From: an uncultured Oscillospiraceae bacterium
GTDB taxonomy: Bacteria > Bacillota > Clostridia > Oscillospirales > Oscillospiraceae
Assembly (NCBI GenBank): GCA_958426425.1
Contig: CATZYY010000028.1
Location: forward strand, 1 to 20,530
DNA: 20,530 nt
Direction of reading: 5' to 3'
Below, one piece after another: positions 1 to 7,474 of this stretch (its first letter is position 1; the number at the start of each line of letters is the position of its first letter). Below the pieces are notes generated by a model, which saw only the letters and a list, made by a program, of their open reading frames with translations, had not been told where the DNA came from and made no database searches. The position numbers and the translations under genes were made by a program.

Positions 1-560
1 AGATTTGCAAAGAACACCTTTACTACCGCGTATGTCATCAGAATGATACAGAACAAGATCATGAAGGAGCTTGTCAGCACGCCCAATCCGAAATAGGAGT
101 TGTTCAGCATTTCAGAGAGGGTATCGATTTCACTCAGCTCCTCCACGATTTCCTGCCCCACTTCTCCGATGCTGGTGCCATAGCCCGTGATCCCGGCAGA
201 AAATGTACCTTGCAGAGAGACGGAGAGTGCATAAAGACGAACTGGGGCAACCGTGAAAAGAGAAACTGCCAGAAAACCTTTGATAATACTCAGCGCAGTC
301 TGCTGGAGATTTCCCCGCCCGCCGCTGACATACATAATACCAAACTGAAAGCATGAGACAACGACACTCACCCCGAACAGGGCCCAGGCAAGGTGGGAGA
401 AAAACAGGACAATGGCCTGGACCCATGCCAGATCAAACAGCTCCACACCCATATTTCCCATCTGGGAAAAGAAGTTCCCGAGGAAGCCGACAATCTGACC
501 ATAAAACCAGTCCACAAGGTTATCCATGACAGTGGCAGCTACAAAATCCCAAATAAACAA
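1..560 (-). CDS. TrbL/VirB6-like conjugal transfer membrane protein (3' end outside window)
   Basis: This is a polytopic membrane protein of the kind that forms the inner-membrane part of a type IV secretion (mating) channel. I translated the minus strand by hand, because the frame stays open to the left edge. The likely start is TTG at 560, preceded by GAGGTG about 10 nt upstream; an in-frame TGA lies just before it. The alternative start is ATG at 527. The protein begins LFIWDFVAATVMDNLVDWFY and shows hydrophobic stretches around residues 20-35, 45-75, 90-115 and 160-185, with a glycine-rich stretch between. The gene follows the DUF3852-like gene, a usual pairing in Firmicutes ICEs. Family membership rests on remembered similarity and context. 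The C-terminal part is not visible. Confidence 0.8.
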   Translation of the reverse strand, partial: MFIWDFVAATVMDNLVDWFYGQIVGFLGNFFSQMGNMGVELFDLAWVQAIVLFFSHLAWALFGVSVVVSCFQFGIMYVSGGRGNLQQTALSIIKGFLAVSLFTVAPVRLYALSVSLQGTFSAGITGYGTSIGEVGQEIVEELSEIDTLSEMLNNSYFGLGVLTSSFMILFCIILMTYAVVKVFFAN

Positions 561-610
561 CTTCTGGTGTCACCTCACTCTCTGATGGGGCGCACCATCC
601 ATACGACGCA

Positions 611-634
611 GGGGCCGCAGGATCGTGTGGCCCC
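611..634. other. GC-rich inverted repeat between the DUF3852-like and TrbL-like genes
   Basis: GGGGCC at 611-616 and GGCCCC at 629-634 form a 6-bp GC stem, extended by further pairs toward a loop of about 6 nt. It sits in the roughly 85-nt gap between the two genes. There is no T-tract on either strand. It may stabilise or process the mRNA; it does not look like an intrinsic terminator. Confidence 0.4.
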
Positions 635-644
635 CTAATCAATT

Positions 645-980
645 TCACATTCCAACGATTCCCCAAATGTAGTTAGGCGCCGTCAAGCAGAAAATCAAGC
701 ACGCAAGGAGAATCGCGGGCCCTGCCCACTCAAATTGATGCCCTTTTCGATAGTCAAAATACGCGCTTCCCAGCTTGACAAAGAACGCGATTGCAAGGAT
801 CATGTCCAGGGCGGGAAATACCACATTGTCGACGACAGTTTTGATCTGGTCAGATGCTGCATCCCATGTCTCCTCAATCGCCCCTGCAACATCTCCCTCC
901 GCCGCGAAGGCAGTGGAACCGCAAACGGCAATCAGAAGGGCCAATGTTGCGGCAAGAAAAAGCAGTTTTTTGGTTTTCAT
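645..980 (-). CDS. DUF3852-like small secreted/membrane protein, pilin-like
   Basis: This 111-residue protein has an N-terminal signal sequence (MKTKKLLFLAATLALL, with an AFAA cleavage-type site near residue 27). A short polar segment follows, then two hydrophobic helices around residues 50-70 and 85-105 separated by a basic loop (DYRKGHQFEW). The size and two-helix shape resemble VirB2-type pilins and the DUF3852 family found beside TrbL in Clostridia ICEs. I chose ATG at 980 because GGAGG lies 5-7 nt upstream; a TTG four codons earlier overlaps that ribosome binding site. It lies between the adhesin gene and the TrbL-like gene on the same strand. The family is moderately certain; the pilin role is inference from shape and position. 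Confidence 0.8.
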   Translation of the reverse strand: MKTKKLLFLAATLALLIAVCGSTAFAAEGDVAGAIEETWDAASDQIKTVVDNVVFPALDMILAIAFFVKLGSAYFDYRKGHQFEWAGPAILLACLIFCLTAPNYIWGIVGM

Positions 981-997
981 ACGCACCTCCAAATAGG

Positions 998-1025
998 AGA
1001 GCGCCGCCCGTATAGGCGGCGCTCT
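998..1025. terminator. Perfect 11-bp GC hairpin between adhesin and DUF3852-like gene
   Basis: The arms AGAGCGCCGCC (998-1008) and GGCGGCGCTCT (1015-1025) are perfectly complementary around a 6-nt loop. The hairpin starts 15 nt past the adhesin stop codon. Neither strand has a clear T-run after it, so it may be a weak or factor-assisted terminator, or an RNA stabiliser that sets different mRNA levels for the adhesin and the downstream transfer genes. Confidence 0.5.
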
Positions 1026-1039
1026 GTGTCATGAAGTTT

Positions 1040-4000
1040 TTAATATCCAGTCCGAGGCAGAGGCTGGGAGGCTTTGTAAATCGTGGTCACCCATCGGGAG
1101 GTGGCCATGATCCATTGTCCATTATGGACGCCGCCGACGTCTGCCTGGTTGACCACCTGACTGCCGCCGGTCAGCCACTTGCTGGCGATACAGTATACCA
1201 CCGGCGCCTCCACCTGCCGGAAATTCGAGGGCACGATTCCGAAGGACACCATGAACTCCGTCACCCGCTCACCGGAACCGAGGCCCAGCACTGCGGGGGA
1301 GGCATCCAACACATAGATCCGCTGGGTGCTGAGATTATCCGCCAGTACCCGCCAGTTGTCGCCGCTGTAGTTGGTCTTGTAAACGATCTTGTAGTTGCCG
1401 GGTACATTGTAGGTTCCAGTCACGATTTTGTTCAGCGCCGCAAATGTAGGCAAGGTGTCTCTCCAGTAGAAAGACTCCAAGGCTGTAGTGGAATTGTTGG
1501 CGATACCGGTAAAATCATACCGCAGCGTCTGACCGGGAACTGCCTCCACATATCCGGTCTTCTTGATGCTGACATTGGTATACAGGCTCTTGTTGGTCAT
1601 GGCCGTCTTAACGATCTGCCCGGCAAACTCGATCTCCGCCTCAATGGGAGTCTTATCCAGCCCGTAAAAATCCGCAGAGCGGGATTCCACGATTTTATAT
1701 CGGCCCAACGGCAGAGGTTTGGAAATCGCCACGCCATTCTTATCCGTGACGATAGTGTCCACCAGATTGCCGGTCCGATAGTTGTAGATCTCAAATTCCG
1801 TGTTGGGAATCGGCGTCCCGGCAGGCCAGCCGTTCATGCTGTTGTAGTCCGCAGAGGTCTTGGTGATCTGGATCTGACCGGTGATGGGGGTATTCTCCCA
1901 CTCCACCAGCGTCGTCTGGCTGGATTTCACATAGACGGTTTTCCGCTCGGTATCCGGCACATAGCCTTCATTTTCCAGCTCCCGCAAGTAGTAGCGGCCA
2001 CTCTCCAGATTCTCGATGTAGACATAGCCTCTATCGTCGCTGGTGTACTGGCCGATAGGCGTATTGGTGCTGTCATACAGGATGAAAGAGACACCGTAGA
2101 GTCCTTCCCCAGTGGTACTGTCGGTTTTGTGAATGAGGATGCCGGAGATCGCACGGTTGGATACGGTCAGGATCGTAGTTTTCCCGTCCTTCACCTCAAA
2201 ATAATGCGGGGTATCATCCAGTTTGAAGCCTTCCGGTGCATGGATTTCAACGCCATAATAGGCACCGTCCTCCAAAGGCAAAAATACCCGGCCATTTTCA
2301 TCGGTGGTCACAGTGTCTACCAGCGAGTCATCCATCCTGCGGATCTCAAAGGTGGCATTGGCCAGACGCTTTGTCTGTTTATCCGCATCCACCTTGACGA
2401 CCTCCACACCGCCGATGGGATCATTGTAAAACGTCAACGTCTGCGTGTCTTCGGGATTAACGGTCACGGTCTGCATCTGAGTGGCCGGATCAATGGTATA
2501 TCTATCAATTGTCTTGGTCTCTTTTACCACGATTGTCCCGGTGATGCCGGAGATACGGATCTCACCATTGGCATCTGTGGTGTAAAGGCCCAGGCTTGAA
2601 AGATGCCCATTAGCATCATCCACATAGCTGCCATCCGCGTAGGTCAATTCAAATTCAACACCGGCCAGAGGCTCCTTCGTCACAGAATTCTGCTTTCGGA
2701 TTACAATGGTCCCGGCAAGCTCGTTCCAAAAGGTCAGGGTCTGGACCTCACCCTCCTTGATGAGGATACTCTGAGGCGTGCCATCCAGCACATATCCCTC
2801 CGCTGTTTTGGTCTCCCGCGCGGTGACGGTGGTGCCGGGCGTTAAGCCGGAAATAACCACTCTTCCATCTGCCCCGGTGGTATAGACACCGTTATTGGGG
2901 CCTACCACTGCGCCGGAAGAATCCGTCACCAGGAATTCCACACCGGGCAGAGGCTCGTTCTTCGTCCCGGAAATGAATTTCTGGAGCACCAGAGTTGTCT
3001 GAGGCGTGTTGTAAAAATGCAAGGTCTGCGTGTCATTTGGATGAACGACCACTGTCTGGCTTTGGGCAGCCGGATCAATGGTGTAGCCGGGGATGGTGGC
3101 AGTCTCAGTGACCACCAATGTGCCGACTACACCGGTAATCTTGATCTGGCCGTTTTTATCTGTGTAGTAGAGACCGTTGGAGGAAAGCTGCCCATACTCG
3201 TCCGCCACGAAGCTTCCGTCTGCGTATGTCACCTTGAACTCCACACCCTCCAGCGGCTCATGGCCTGCTCCGCTGCTGTTCTTCTGAATGATCAGCGTGC
3301 CGGCAGGAGCATTTCGGAACTCCAGACGAGCGGTTTCTCCGCTTTTGATCAGGGCAGACTGGGGAGTGCCGTCCAGGAGATAGCCTGTTTTTGCTCGAAT
3401 TTCCCGTACCACCACCGTGGTTCCAGGAGTGATGCCGTCGATCAGGATCTCGCCTGCGCTATTGGTCGTATACTTCCCGTTGGCGTTGCCGAGATAGTTT
3501 CCGGCACTGTCGGTCACCAGGAATTCCACATCAGAAAGCGGCTCGTGCTTATCGTCATTGCTGACCTTCGTGATCAGCAGAGAGCCCAGGGGCGCATTGC
3601 CGAAGCGCAGCGTCACCACGTCCTGGTCCTTGCCGGAGATATAGACGGTCTGGGGTTCCGAATCAATGATATGGCCGTCCGGGCTTTCCAGTTCCTGACA
3701 GATATATGTACCCTCACGAAGTCCCGTAACAGTAAAGGAGCCATTGGCCGACGTGGTATAGGTTCCGATCACCGTGCCGCCGGTACCGGATGTCTCGCCG
3801 CTGATATAACGCAGTTCAAAGCGCGCTCCTTCGAGGGCGGCTCCTGTCTTTGAATCGTACTTATAAACGACCAATGCTGACAGAGGTACGTTGTCAACAA
3901 CCAGTTCCTTGCTAGCGCCGCCTTCCAGATAGAATTCGTAAACGCCGTCCCCCTGGATGGAGAATCCTGTGCTGGGTTCCTCCTCCACTACCTTATACCA

Positions 4001-5752
4001 TCCTCTGTTGATATCGGTGAGAACGATTTTGCCGTCAGAGTCGGTATAGTAGGTGCCAAGATCGTGCATCTCTCCGTTTTCGGTGTGATCGCTGCCATAG
4101 TAGATGTGGAAGCGTGTATCTTCCAGAGGATCTTTCGTCACCGAATTGCGCTTCAGAATGGTCAGGGAGGGTTTGACGGCGTTGAAGAACGTGACCGTCT
4201 GTGTTCCGCCCGCCTCAAGGGAAATAGTCTGGGGAATATCACAGAGGATCACATTCGAGGGTACGTTCACTTCTGTGATCTCATAGCTGCCCACAGGCAC
4301 CTCCAGGAAAATACGGCCCTGCTCGTCCGTGGTGGCGGAGGTGGAGTAGTCGCCATCGATCTGTTCAATTTTGTAGGTCACACCCTCGATGGGGCTGTTA
4401 TCGGCAATATTTTTCTTCAAAATCTCAAGGCCCGGTTTTTGGTAGTCCTGGAACCGGGCTTCCGTGGTCTTTCCGGGTCGGAGTGCCACAGTCTGCTCGG
4501 TATGGCAGAGAACGTAAGGCAACGGAACCGATTCCTCGCGCAGAACGTAAACACCGGCGGGCAGAGATTCCAGCGTGGCTGTTCCATCTTTTCCGGTAGA
4601 CACGGAGGTAGAATAGCTGCCGGTTACGGATTTGACAGAAATCACCGTATTGGGGACTGGTTCTCCGGAAAGTGCGTCCGTTTTGATGATTTCCAAATTT
4701 GGGAGCTCCTCGTCCTCCGCCGTGACAGTGTACTGCTTGTCTCCATCGGTGACATCCACATAGACACTGTGGGGCGTAGGGTCCAGCGCGAAGCCCTCCG
4801 GAGCCTCTCGCTCCACGAAGGTCCACAGTCCCTTGGTAACATCGTTTACCTCGATGATTCCCCCATTGGACGTCACATCGCTGCCAACGATCTGACCGTC
4901 CCGATAGATGTTATAGACGGCGCCATCCAGGCCCCGGTCTGTGCCTGCCTGCACTTTCTTAAAGGTGATGTCGCCATCCCCAGCAACCGGGGGTGGATTA
5001 TCTCCATCACCAGAAGACGGCCCCGTCACAATTTTCCGAGTAGCGTGATAAGCCGCAAACGCCTGTCGGCCGGAGACGCTGGAGGTTGCCAGGACCGCCC
5101 ACTTGGAGCTGTCATCCTCCACAATGGATGCCTGGATACCTTGTTCAGCGTATTCCTCTACCTTTGCCTGCAGTTCCGCATCCTCGTTGGCTTTCTGACC
5201 CAGGAGCCAGTTGTAATACCCCACATACTGGTCGTAGGTATCCTGATTGGCGAAGCCGCCGGCATCGATGTCGCCGGAAGGGTCACCGCCCGCGGACTTG
5301 TCGCTCTGGTTGTCCCAGATATAAGTCTGCAGCGCCATGAACAGGCTGCCGGGGATCTCGCCGGTGTAGTCCGCAATATAGGACATCATCCACTTGACGT
5401 TCTCCTGCGTGGCCGCATCCATCTCACCCAGGCCGGTCTTGGCGACGATCTCGTCCCACAGCGCATCAGCATCCGTGCCAGTGGCAGAGCGGTACGTATA
5501 AGACTTGAGGAAGGACTCCGTTCCATAACGATAGGAGTAACCCAGGTCCATACAATAGAGCTGTCTTCCTGCTGCGGTAGGCGGCCGGTAGCTGTATGTC
5601 TGGCCAGATGCGGTCAGGCGGGTCGTCCAGAGGTTTGGGTCCGTCACCGGCGTGATCCCAACGCCAGTGGACTCTGCTGCGAAGGCTGCTGTTGGAAACA
5701 GCGATAAAATAGTCAGCAGGGTCAGAAAAAGGGATACGAGTTTCTTTTTCAT
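1040..5752 (-). CDS. Giant surface adhesin: thioester domain plus about twelve Cna-B/SpaA repeats, ends in LPRTGY
   Basis: This 1,570-residue secreted protein probably mediates attachment to cells or host surfaces. The start is ATG at 5752 (MKKKLVSLF), which gives a clean signal peptide cut after AFAA near residue 26; the longer open frame has no better start. Residues about 45-240 resemble a thioester adhesin domain: Cys67 (LYCMDLG) and Gln142 (LQTYIWD) are the expected Cys-Gln bond partners. From about residue 260 come roughly twelve Cna-B/SpaA modules of 85-100 residues. Most keep the expected isopeptide Lys (for example LLITK), Glu (VVRE, VVTE) and Asn (FRN, FYN, FWN). The last 185 residues are a different beta-rich module. 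The protein stops at LPRTGY, with no hydrophobic anchor or basic tail after the sortase-type motif. A sortase lies upstream in the same block. Its leader holds several hairpins. Confidence 0.95.
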   Translation of the reverse strand: MKKKLVSLFLTLLTILSLFPTAAFAAESTGVGITPVTDPNLWTTRLTASGQTYSYRPPTAAGRQLYCMDLGYSYRYGTESFLKSYTYRSATGTDADALWDEIVAKTGLGEMDAATQENVKWMMSYIADYTGEIPGSLFMALQTYIWDNQSDKSAGGDPSGDIDAGGFANQDTYDQYVGYYNWLLGQKANEDAELQAKVEEYAEQGIQASIVEDDSSKWAVLATSSVSGRQAFAAYHATRKIVTGPSSGDGDNPPPVAGDGDITFKKVQAGTDRGLDGAVYNIYRDGQIVGSDVTSNGGIIEVNDVTKGLWTFVEREAPEGFALDPTPHSVYVDVTDGDKQYTVTAEDEELPNLEIIKTDALSGEPVPNTVISVKSVTGSYSTSVSTGKDGTATLESLPAGVYVLREESVPLPYVLCHTEQTVALRPGKTTEARFQDYQKPGLEILKKNIADNSPIEGVTYKIEQIDGDYSTSATTDEQGRIFLEVPVGSYEITEVNVPSNVILCDIPQTISLEAGGTQTVTFFNAVKPSLTILKRNSVTKDPLEDTRFHIYYGSDHTENGEMHDLGTYYTDSDGKIVLTDINRGWYKVVEEEPSTGFSIQGDGVYEFYLEGGASKELVVDNVPLSALVVYKYDSKTGAALEGARFELRYISGETSGTGGTVIGTYTTSANGSFTVTGLREGTYICQELESPDGHIIDSEPQTVYISGKDQDVVTLRFGNAPLGSLLITKVSNDDKHEPLSDVEFLVTDSAGNYLGNANGKYTTNSAGEILIDGITPGTTVVVREIRAKTGYLLDGTPQSALIKSGETARLEFRNAPAGTLIIQKNSSGAGHEPLEGVEFKVTYADGSFVADEYGQLSSNGLYYTDKNGQIKITGVVGTLVVTETATIPGYTIDPAAQSQTVVVHPNDTQTLHFYNTPQTTLVLQKFISGTKNEPLPGVEFLVTDSSGAVVGPNNGVYTTGADGRVVISGLTPGTTVTARETKTAEGYVLDGTPQSILIKEGEVQTLTFWNELAGTIVIRKQNSVTKEPLAGVEFELTYADGSYVDDANGHLSSLGLYTTDANGEIRISGITGTIVVKETKTIDRYTIDPATQMQTVTVNPEDTQTLTFYNDPIGGVEVVKVDADKQTKRLANATFEIRRMDDSLVDTVTTDENGRVFLPLEDGAYYGVEIHAPEGFKLDDTPHYFEVKDGKTTILTVSNRAISGILIHKTDSTTGEGLYGVSFILYDSTNTPIGQYTSDDRGYVYIENLESGRYYLRELENEGYVPDTERKTVYVKSSQTTLVEWENTPITGQIQITKTSADYNSMNGWPAGTPIPNTEFEIYNYRTGNLVDTIVTDKNGVAISKPLPLGRYKIVESRSADFYGLDKTPIEAEIEFAGQIVKTAMTNKSLYTNVSIKKTGYVEAVPGQTLRYDFTGIANNSTTALESFYWRDTLPTFAALNKIVTGTYNVPGNYKIVYKTNYSGDNWRVLADNLSTQRIYVLDASPAVLGLGSGERVTEFMVSFGIVPSNFRQVEAPVVYCIASKWLTGGSQVVNQADVGGVHNGQWIMATSRWVTTIYKASQPLPRTGY
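2405..3586 (-). repeat. Duplicated two-module unit within the adhesin
   Basis: Four consecutive Cna-B modules alternate between two types. One type has LVTDS near its start and LDGTPQS later; the other has TYADGS and YTIDPA. The order is A-B-A-B, and the A-type starts at 3586 and 2998 are 588 nt (196 codons) apart. This indicates an ancestral duplication of a two-module unit. The copies have diverged at the DNA level, so the event is not recent. Confidence 0.7.
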
Positions 5753-5768
5753 AAGTGCCCTTTCCGCA

Positions 5769-5840
5769 CGTGACAGGCGGGCAGTCCACTCGAAAGGCCG
5801 CTGCATCCCCCCTGTCACGGCCTATAAAAAATTTCGAGTG
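5769..5840. promoter_or_regulatory. Two overlapping inverted repeats in the adhesin leader
   Basis: Repeat 1 pairs CACTCGAAA (5787-5795) with TTTCGAGTG (5832-5840) and includes an inner GGCCG/CGGCC (5796-5800 with 5818-5822). Repeat 2 pairs CGTGACAGG (5769-5777) with CCTGTCACG (5811-5819). They share bases 5818-5819, and one arm of repeat 2 lies in the loop of repeat 1, so both cannot fully form as simple hairpins. They lie 17-88 nt upstream of the adhesin start. A TATA-like stretch (5823-5830) lies between the arms of repeat 1. They could be an RNA switch or protein-binding sites; the sequence alone does not decide. Confidence 0.55.
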
Positions 5841-5851
5841 AATTGGAACAC

Positions 5852-5880
5852 AAAAAAGAGCCGCCCCTTATTGGGACGGC
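5852..5880 (-). terminator. Minus-strand intrinsic terminator upstream of the adhesin
   Basis: Read on the minus strand, GCCGTCCC and GGGGCGGC form an 8-bp stem with one G-U pair and a 5-nt loop, followed at once by TCTTTTTT. This is a standard Rho-independent terminator pattern. It faces the adhesin and would stop transcription arriving from the right, either antisense to the 5976-6641 gene or read-through from the upstream block. It could also act as an attenuator. Confidence 0.65.
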
Positions 5881-5884
5881 ATTG

Positions 5885-5907
5885 AAAAGCCGCACAGGAT
5901 GTGCAGC
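5885..5907 (-). terminator. Second minus-strand terminator-like hairpin
   Basis: On the minus strand GCTGCACA and TGTGCGGC pair (8 bp with one G-U) around a 3-nt loop and are followed by TTTTCA. It lies directly before the stronger hairpin at 5852-5880, making a tandem pair. Confidence 0.4.
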
Positions 5908-5913
5908 TCCGCA

Positions 5914-5942
5914 TTGTTTCTTGCTGACTGCTGTGGTAGAAT
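5914..5942 (+). promoter_or_regulatory. Sigma-A-type promoter for the lone plus-strand gene
   Basis: TTGTTT (5914-5919) and TAGAAT (5937-5942) are separated by exactly 17 nt and lie 34 nt upstream of the ATG at 5976. Both boxes match four or five of six consensus positions. Confidence 0.55.
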
Positions 5943-5947
5943 GAAGG

Positions 5948-5961
5948 TCGACTTCAGTCGA
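5948..5961. promoter_or_regulatory. Palindromic operator-like site
   Basis: TCGACT (5948-5953) and AGTCGA (5956-5961) form a perfect 6-bp dyad with a 2-nt centre. It starts six bases after the -10 box, over the expected transcription start, and just ahead of the AGGAGG ribosome binding site (5965-5970). The position suits a repressor site; no regulator is identified. Confidence 0.4.
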
Positions 5962-5975
5962 ATCAGGAGGCATCC

Positions 5976-6641
5976 ATGTTCAATTTCTCCCCCATGAAAG
6001 ATCTGTGGGAAAGCCCGCTTCCCCCCATGGCACTGACAGACTATGAAACATTTTCTAAATTTCAAAACCAGGCGCTTCATCGATGCCGGGATTCCGGACG
6101 AAATTTCGATGTGTTCCTGGATTGGGCGATCCGTGCATTGGCCGGTAGCATGGCTGCTGACAGCGCATCCAGGATCTTTTTACCCAAAACAAAAACGGCA
6201 CCTTTTTCCCTTGATGAGTTGATCCCCATCTCGGATTTTCAGCCCGTGGGAAAGAAACAAGTCAATCTGAAAAACAGTTATGTGATTGCTCCAGTCTGGA
6301 ACAACACCGATTTGGCGGAGGCTGTGGAGGCTTTTGCCGACAGCGATTTTGAGGATGCACAGATCGATCAGGTGTTCAGCGGCGCCTTTATTGCAGAGCT
6401 GAACCTCGCTATCATTGATTCTCCATCCGATGTGGATGTCCCCTATATCCTGTCCATATGGAAAAGAGGTAGTATCCAGATGGATGTCTATACTCTGAAG
6501 GATTTGGCCCAGGGTCTGCGAACAGATGGAGATTACTGGTTTCTGCAAACCGAAGAGGATGAAGAGCAAATTCCCGTACTGGAGCCTCGCATGGCCGCTC
6601 TTTATAACTGCGGACTCCAGCGATACTGTAAAGGTTCATGA
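5976..6641 (+). CDS. Hypothetical protein, lone plus-strand gene in the surface block
   Basis: I do not recognise this 221-residue protein. It has no signal peptide or clear membrane segment and is rich in acidic residues (for example TEEDEEQ near residue 190), so it is probably cytoplasmic. Its middle contains a run reading VNLKNSYVIAPVWNNTDLAE, and the N-terminal part has several aromatic residues. The start at ATG 5976 is well supported: AGGAGG at 5965-5970 with 5-nt spacing, a promoter at 5914-5942 and a palindrome between. A terminator hairpin follows at 6655-6678. It is transcribed divergently from the adhesin and convergently with the CAP gene, so it is an independent unit. It could be a regulator or a cargo gene; the sequence does not say. 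Confidence 0.8.
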   Translation: MFNFSPMKDLWESPLPPMALTDYETFSKFQNQALHRCRDSGRNFDVFLDWAIRALAGSMAADSASRIFLPKTKTAPFSLDELIPISDFQPVGKKQVNLKNSYVIAPVWNNTDLAEAVEAFADSDFEDAQIDQVFSGAFIAELNLAIIDSPSDVDVPYILSIWKRGSIQMDVYTLKDLAQGLRTDGDYWFLQTEEDEEQIPVLEPRMAALYNCGLQRYCKGS

Positions 6642-6654
6642 TTTTTGAATCAAA

Positions 6655-6678
6655 GGGAGCAGGCTTCTGCCTGCTCCC
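6655..6678. terminator. Shared terminator between convergent genes
   Basis: GGGAGCAGGC (6655-6664) and GCCTGCTCCC (6669-6678) form a perfect 10-bp stem with a 4-nt loop. On the plus strand it is followed by TCTTTCT, 14 nt past the stop of the 5976-6641 gene. On the minus strand it follows the CAP gene's stop, so it probably serves both. Confidence 0.8.
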
Positions 6679-6700
6679 TCTTTCTCCGCTTTCCTGAGCC

Positions 6701-7471
6701 TTATTCTGCAGACGTGTCTACCCAGGAAATCGTATAACCGTCATACAAGAAGAGCTGTACACAGTACCAGCTTTCCATTCCATTTGCATCAGTGCCTTTT
6801 GCAATCCCCACGCCTACGGCAGATATCCGCGAATTGAGCATTTTTTTCAAATGCCCCTCCGATATTCGCCAATCGTAAACCGCTGTCTCAGCCAGTCCTT
6901 TATTCTGTTGAGTCAGATAGAGATCCATAACACAATCAATGTTTTCTGCAGAATACGGACAATCCGTTACCGTATAGAAAGGCTTTCCATTCGGTCGGGT
7001 ATGAGAGTAGACGCCAGATGATGCGATCTCATCAGCACGAACTTGTGCAGCCTGCATCAGTAGATCATCCGTCTGTAAGGCTTTCAGACTGTTCTCCTTG
7101 CGGATGTCATTGGTGAGATCCACGATTTCCTGCTTCACCGTATCCAGATCCTTCGTGTCCCAGGATTCAGCATCAGGGACATCCGGCTCCGGGATTGTCG
7201 GCGGTTCACCGGTATAATCCGCATCGCTGTCCACCTGAACACCTTCCTGCCAGTAGACATTGAAGCCCACCTCTTTTCCTATGTCCCGGAGCTTGACATA
7301 GTTGTTGCCGTTGATGTTGTACGCCTCCATCTCCACCTGCTGTCCATCTACGAAGATGGGCTGCCAGGTGGGTTGGGCCACGATCCCCGCGGCATAGGCG
7401 CCGCCGCACAGGACTGCTCCCACTGCCATGCCCGTCAACAGCAGGCCAATGTTTTTCCCTCTGTTTTTCAT
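6701..7471 (-). CDS. Secreted CAP/SCP-domain protein with an N-terminal copper-amine-oxidase-like stalk domain
   Basis: This 256-residue protein starts at ATG 7471, with AGGAGG 6 nt upstream. Residues 1-28 are a signal peptide (GMAVGAVLCGGAYAA). Residues about 35-78 resemble the copper-amine-oxidase N-terminal-like repeat found in many Firmicutes surface proteins (NGNNYVKLRDIGKEVGFNV). A proline-rich acidic linker follows, then a CAP domain from about 108 to 250. It keeps the expected cavity residues: His157 in SHTRPNG, Glu176 in AENI, and His207 in the ISEGHLKKML motif followed by VGVGIA. CAP proteins are secreted; their molecular role varies and is often unknown. It follows the 7475-7768 gene by 3 nt, so the two are probably translated together, and it belongs to the surface block with the sortase. 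Confidence 0.9.
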   Translation of the reverse strand: MKNRGKNIGLLLTGMAVGAVLCGGAYAAGIVAQPTWQPIFVDGQQVEMEAYNINGNNYVKLRDIGKEVGFNVYWQEGVQVDSDADYTGEPPTIPEPDVPDAESWDTKDLDTVKQEIVDLTNDIRKENSLKALQTDDLLMQAAQVRADEIASSGVYSHTRPNGKPFYTVTDCPYSAENIDCVMDLYLTQQNKGLAETAVYDWRISEGHLKKMLNSRISAVGVGIAKGTDANGMESWYCVQLFLYDGYTISWVDTSAE

Positions 7472-7474
7472 CGC

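Noticed and set aside
2405..3586. Regular repeats that could suggest a CRISPR-like or minisatellite array
   Set aside because: The period of about 290 bp matches protein modules, and the copies are diverged at DNA level but conserved as Cna-B domains.
1031..5707. Very long plus-strand open frames opposite the adhesin (1031-2599, 3017-3853, 4064-5707)
   Set aside because: They are antisense shadows of the repeat-rich adhesin. They lack ribosome binding sites and recognisable domains, while the minus-strand frame shows a clear domain series.
5868..6080. Minus-strand frame of 70 codons between the adhesin and the lone gene
   Set aside because: It overlaps the promoter and start of the plus-strand gene and contains the tandem terminators; no ribosome binding site is present.
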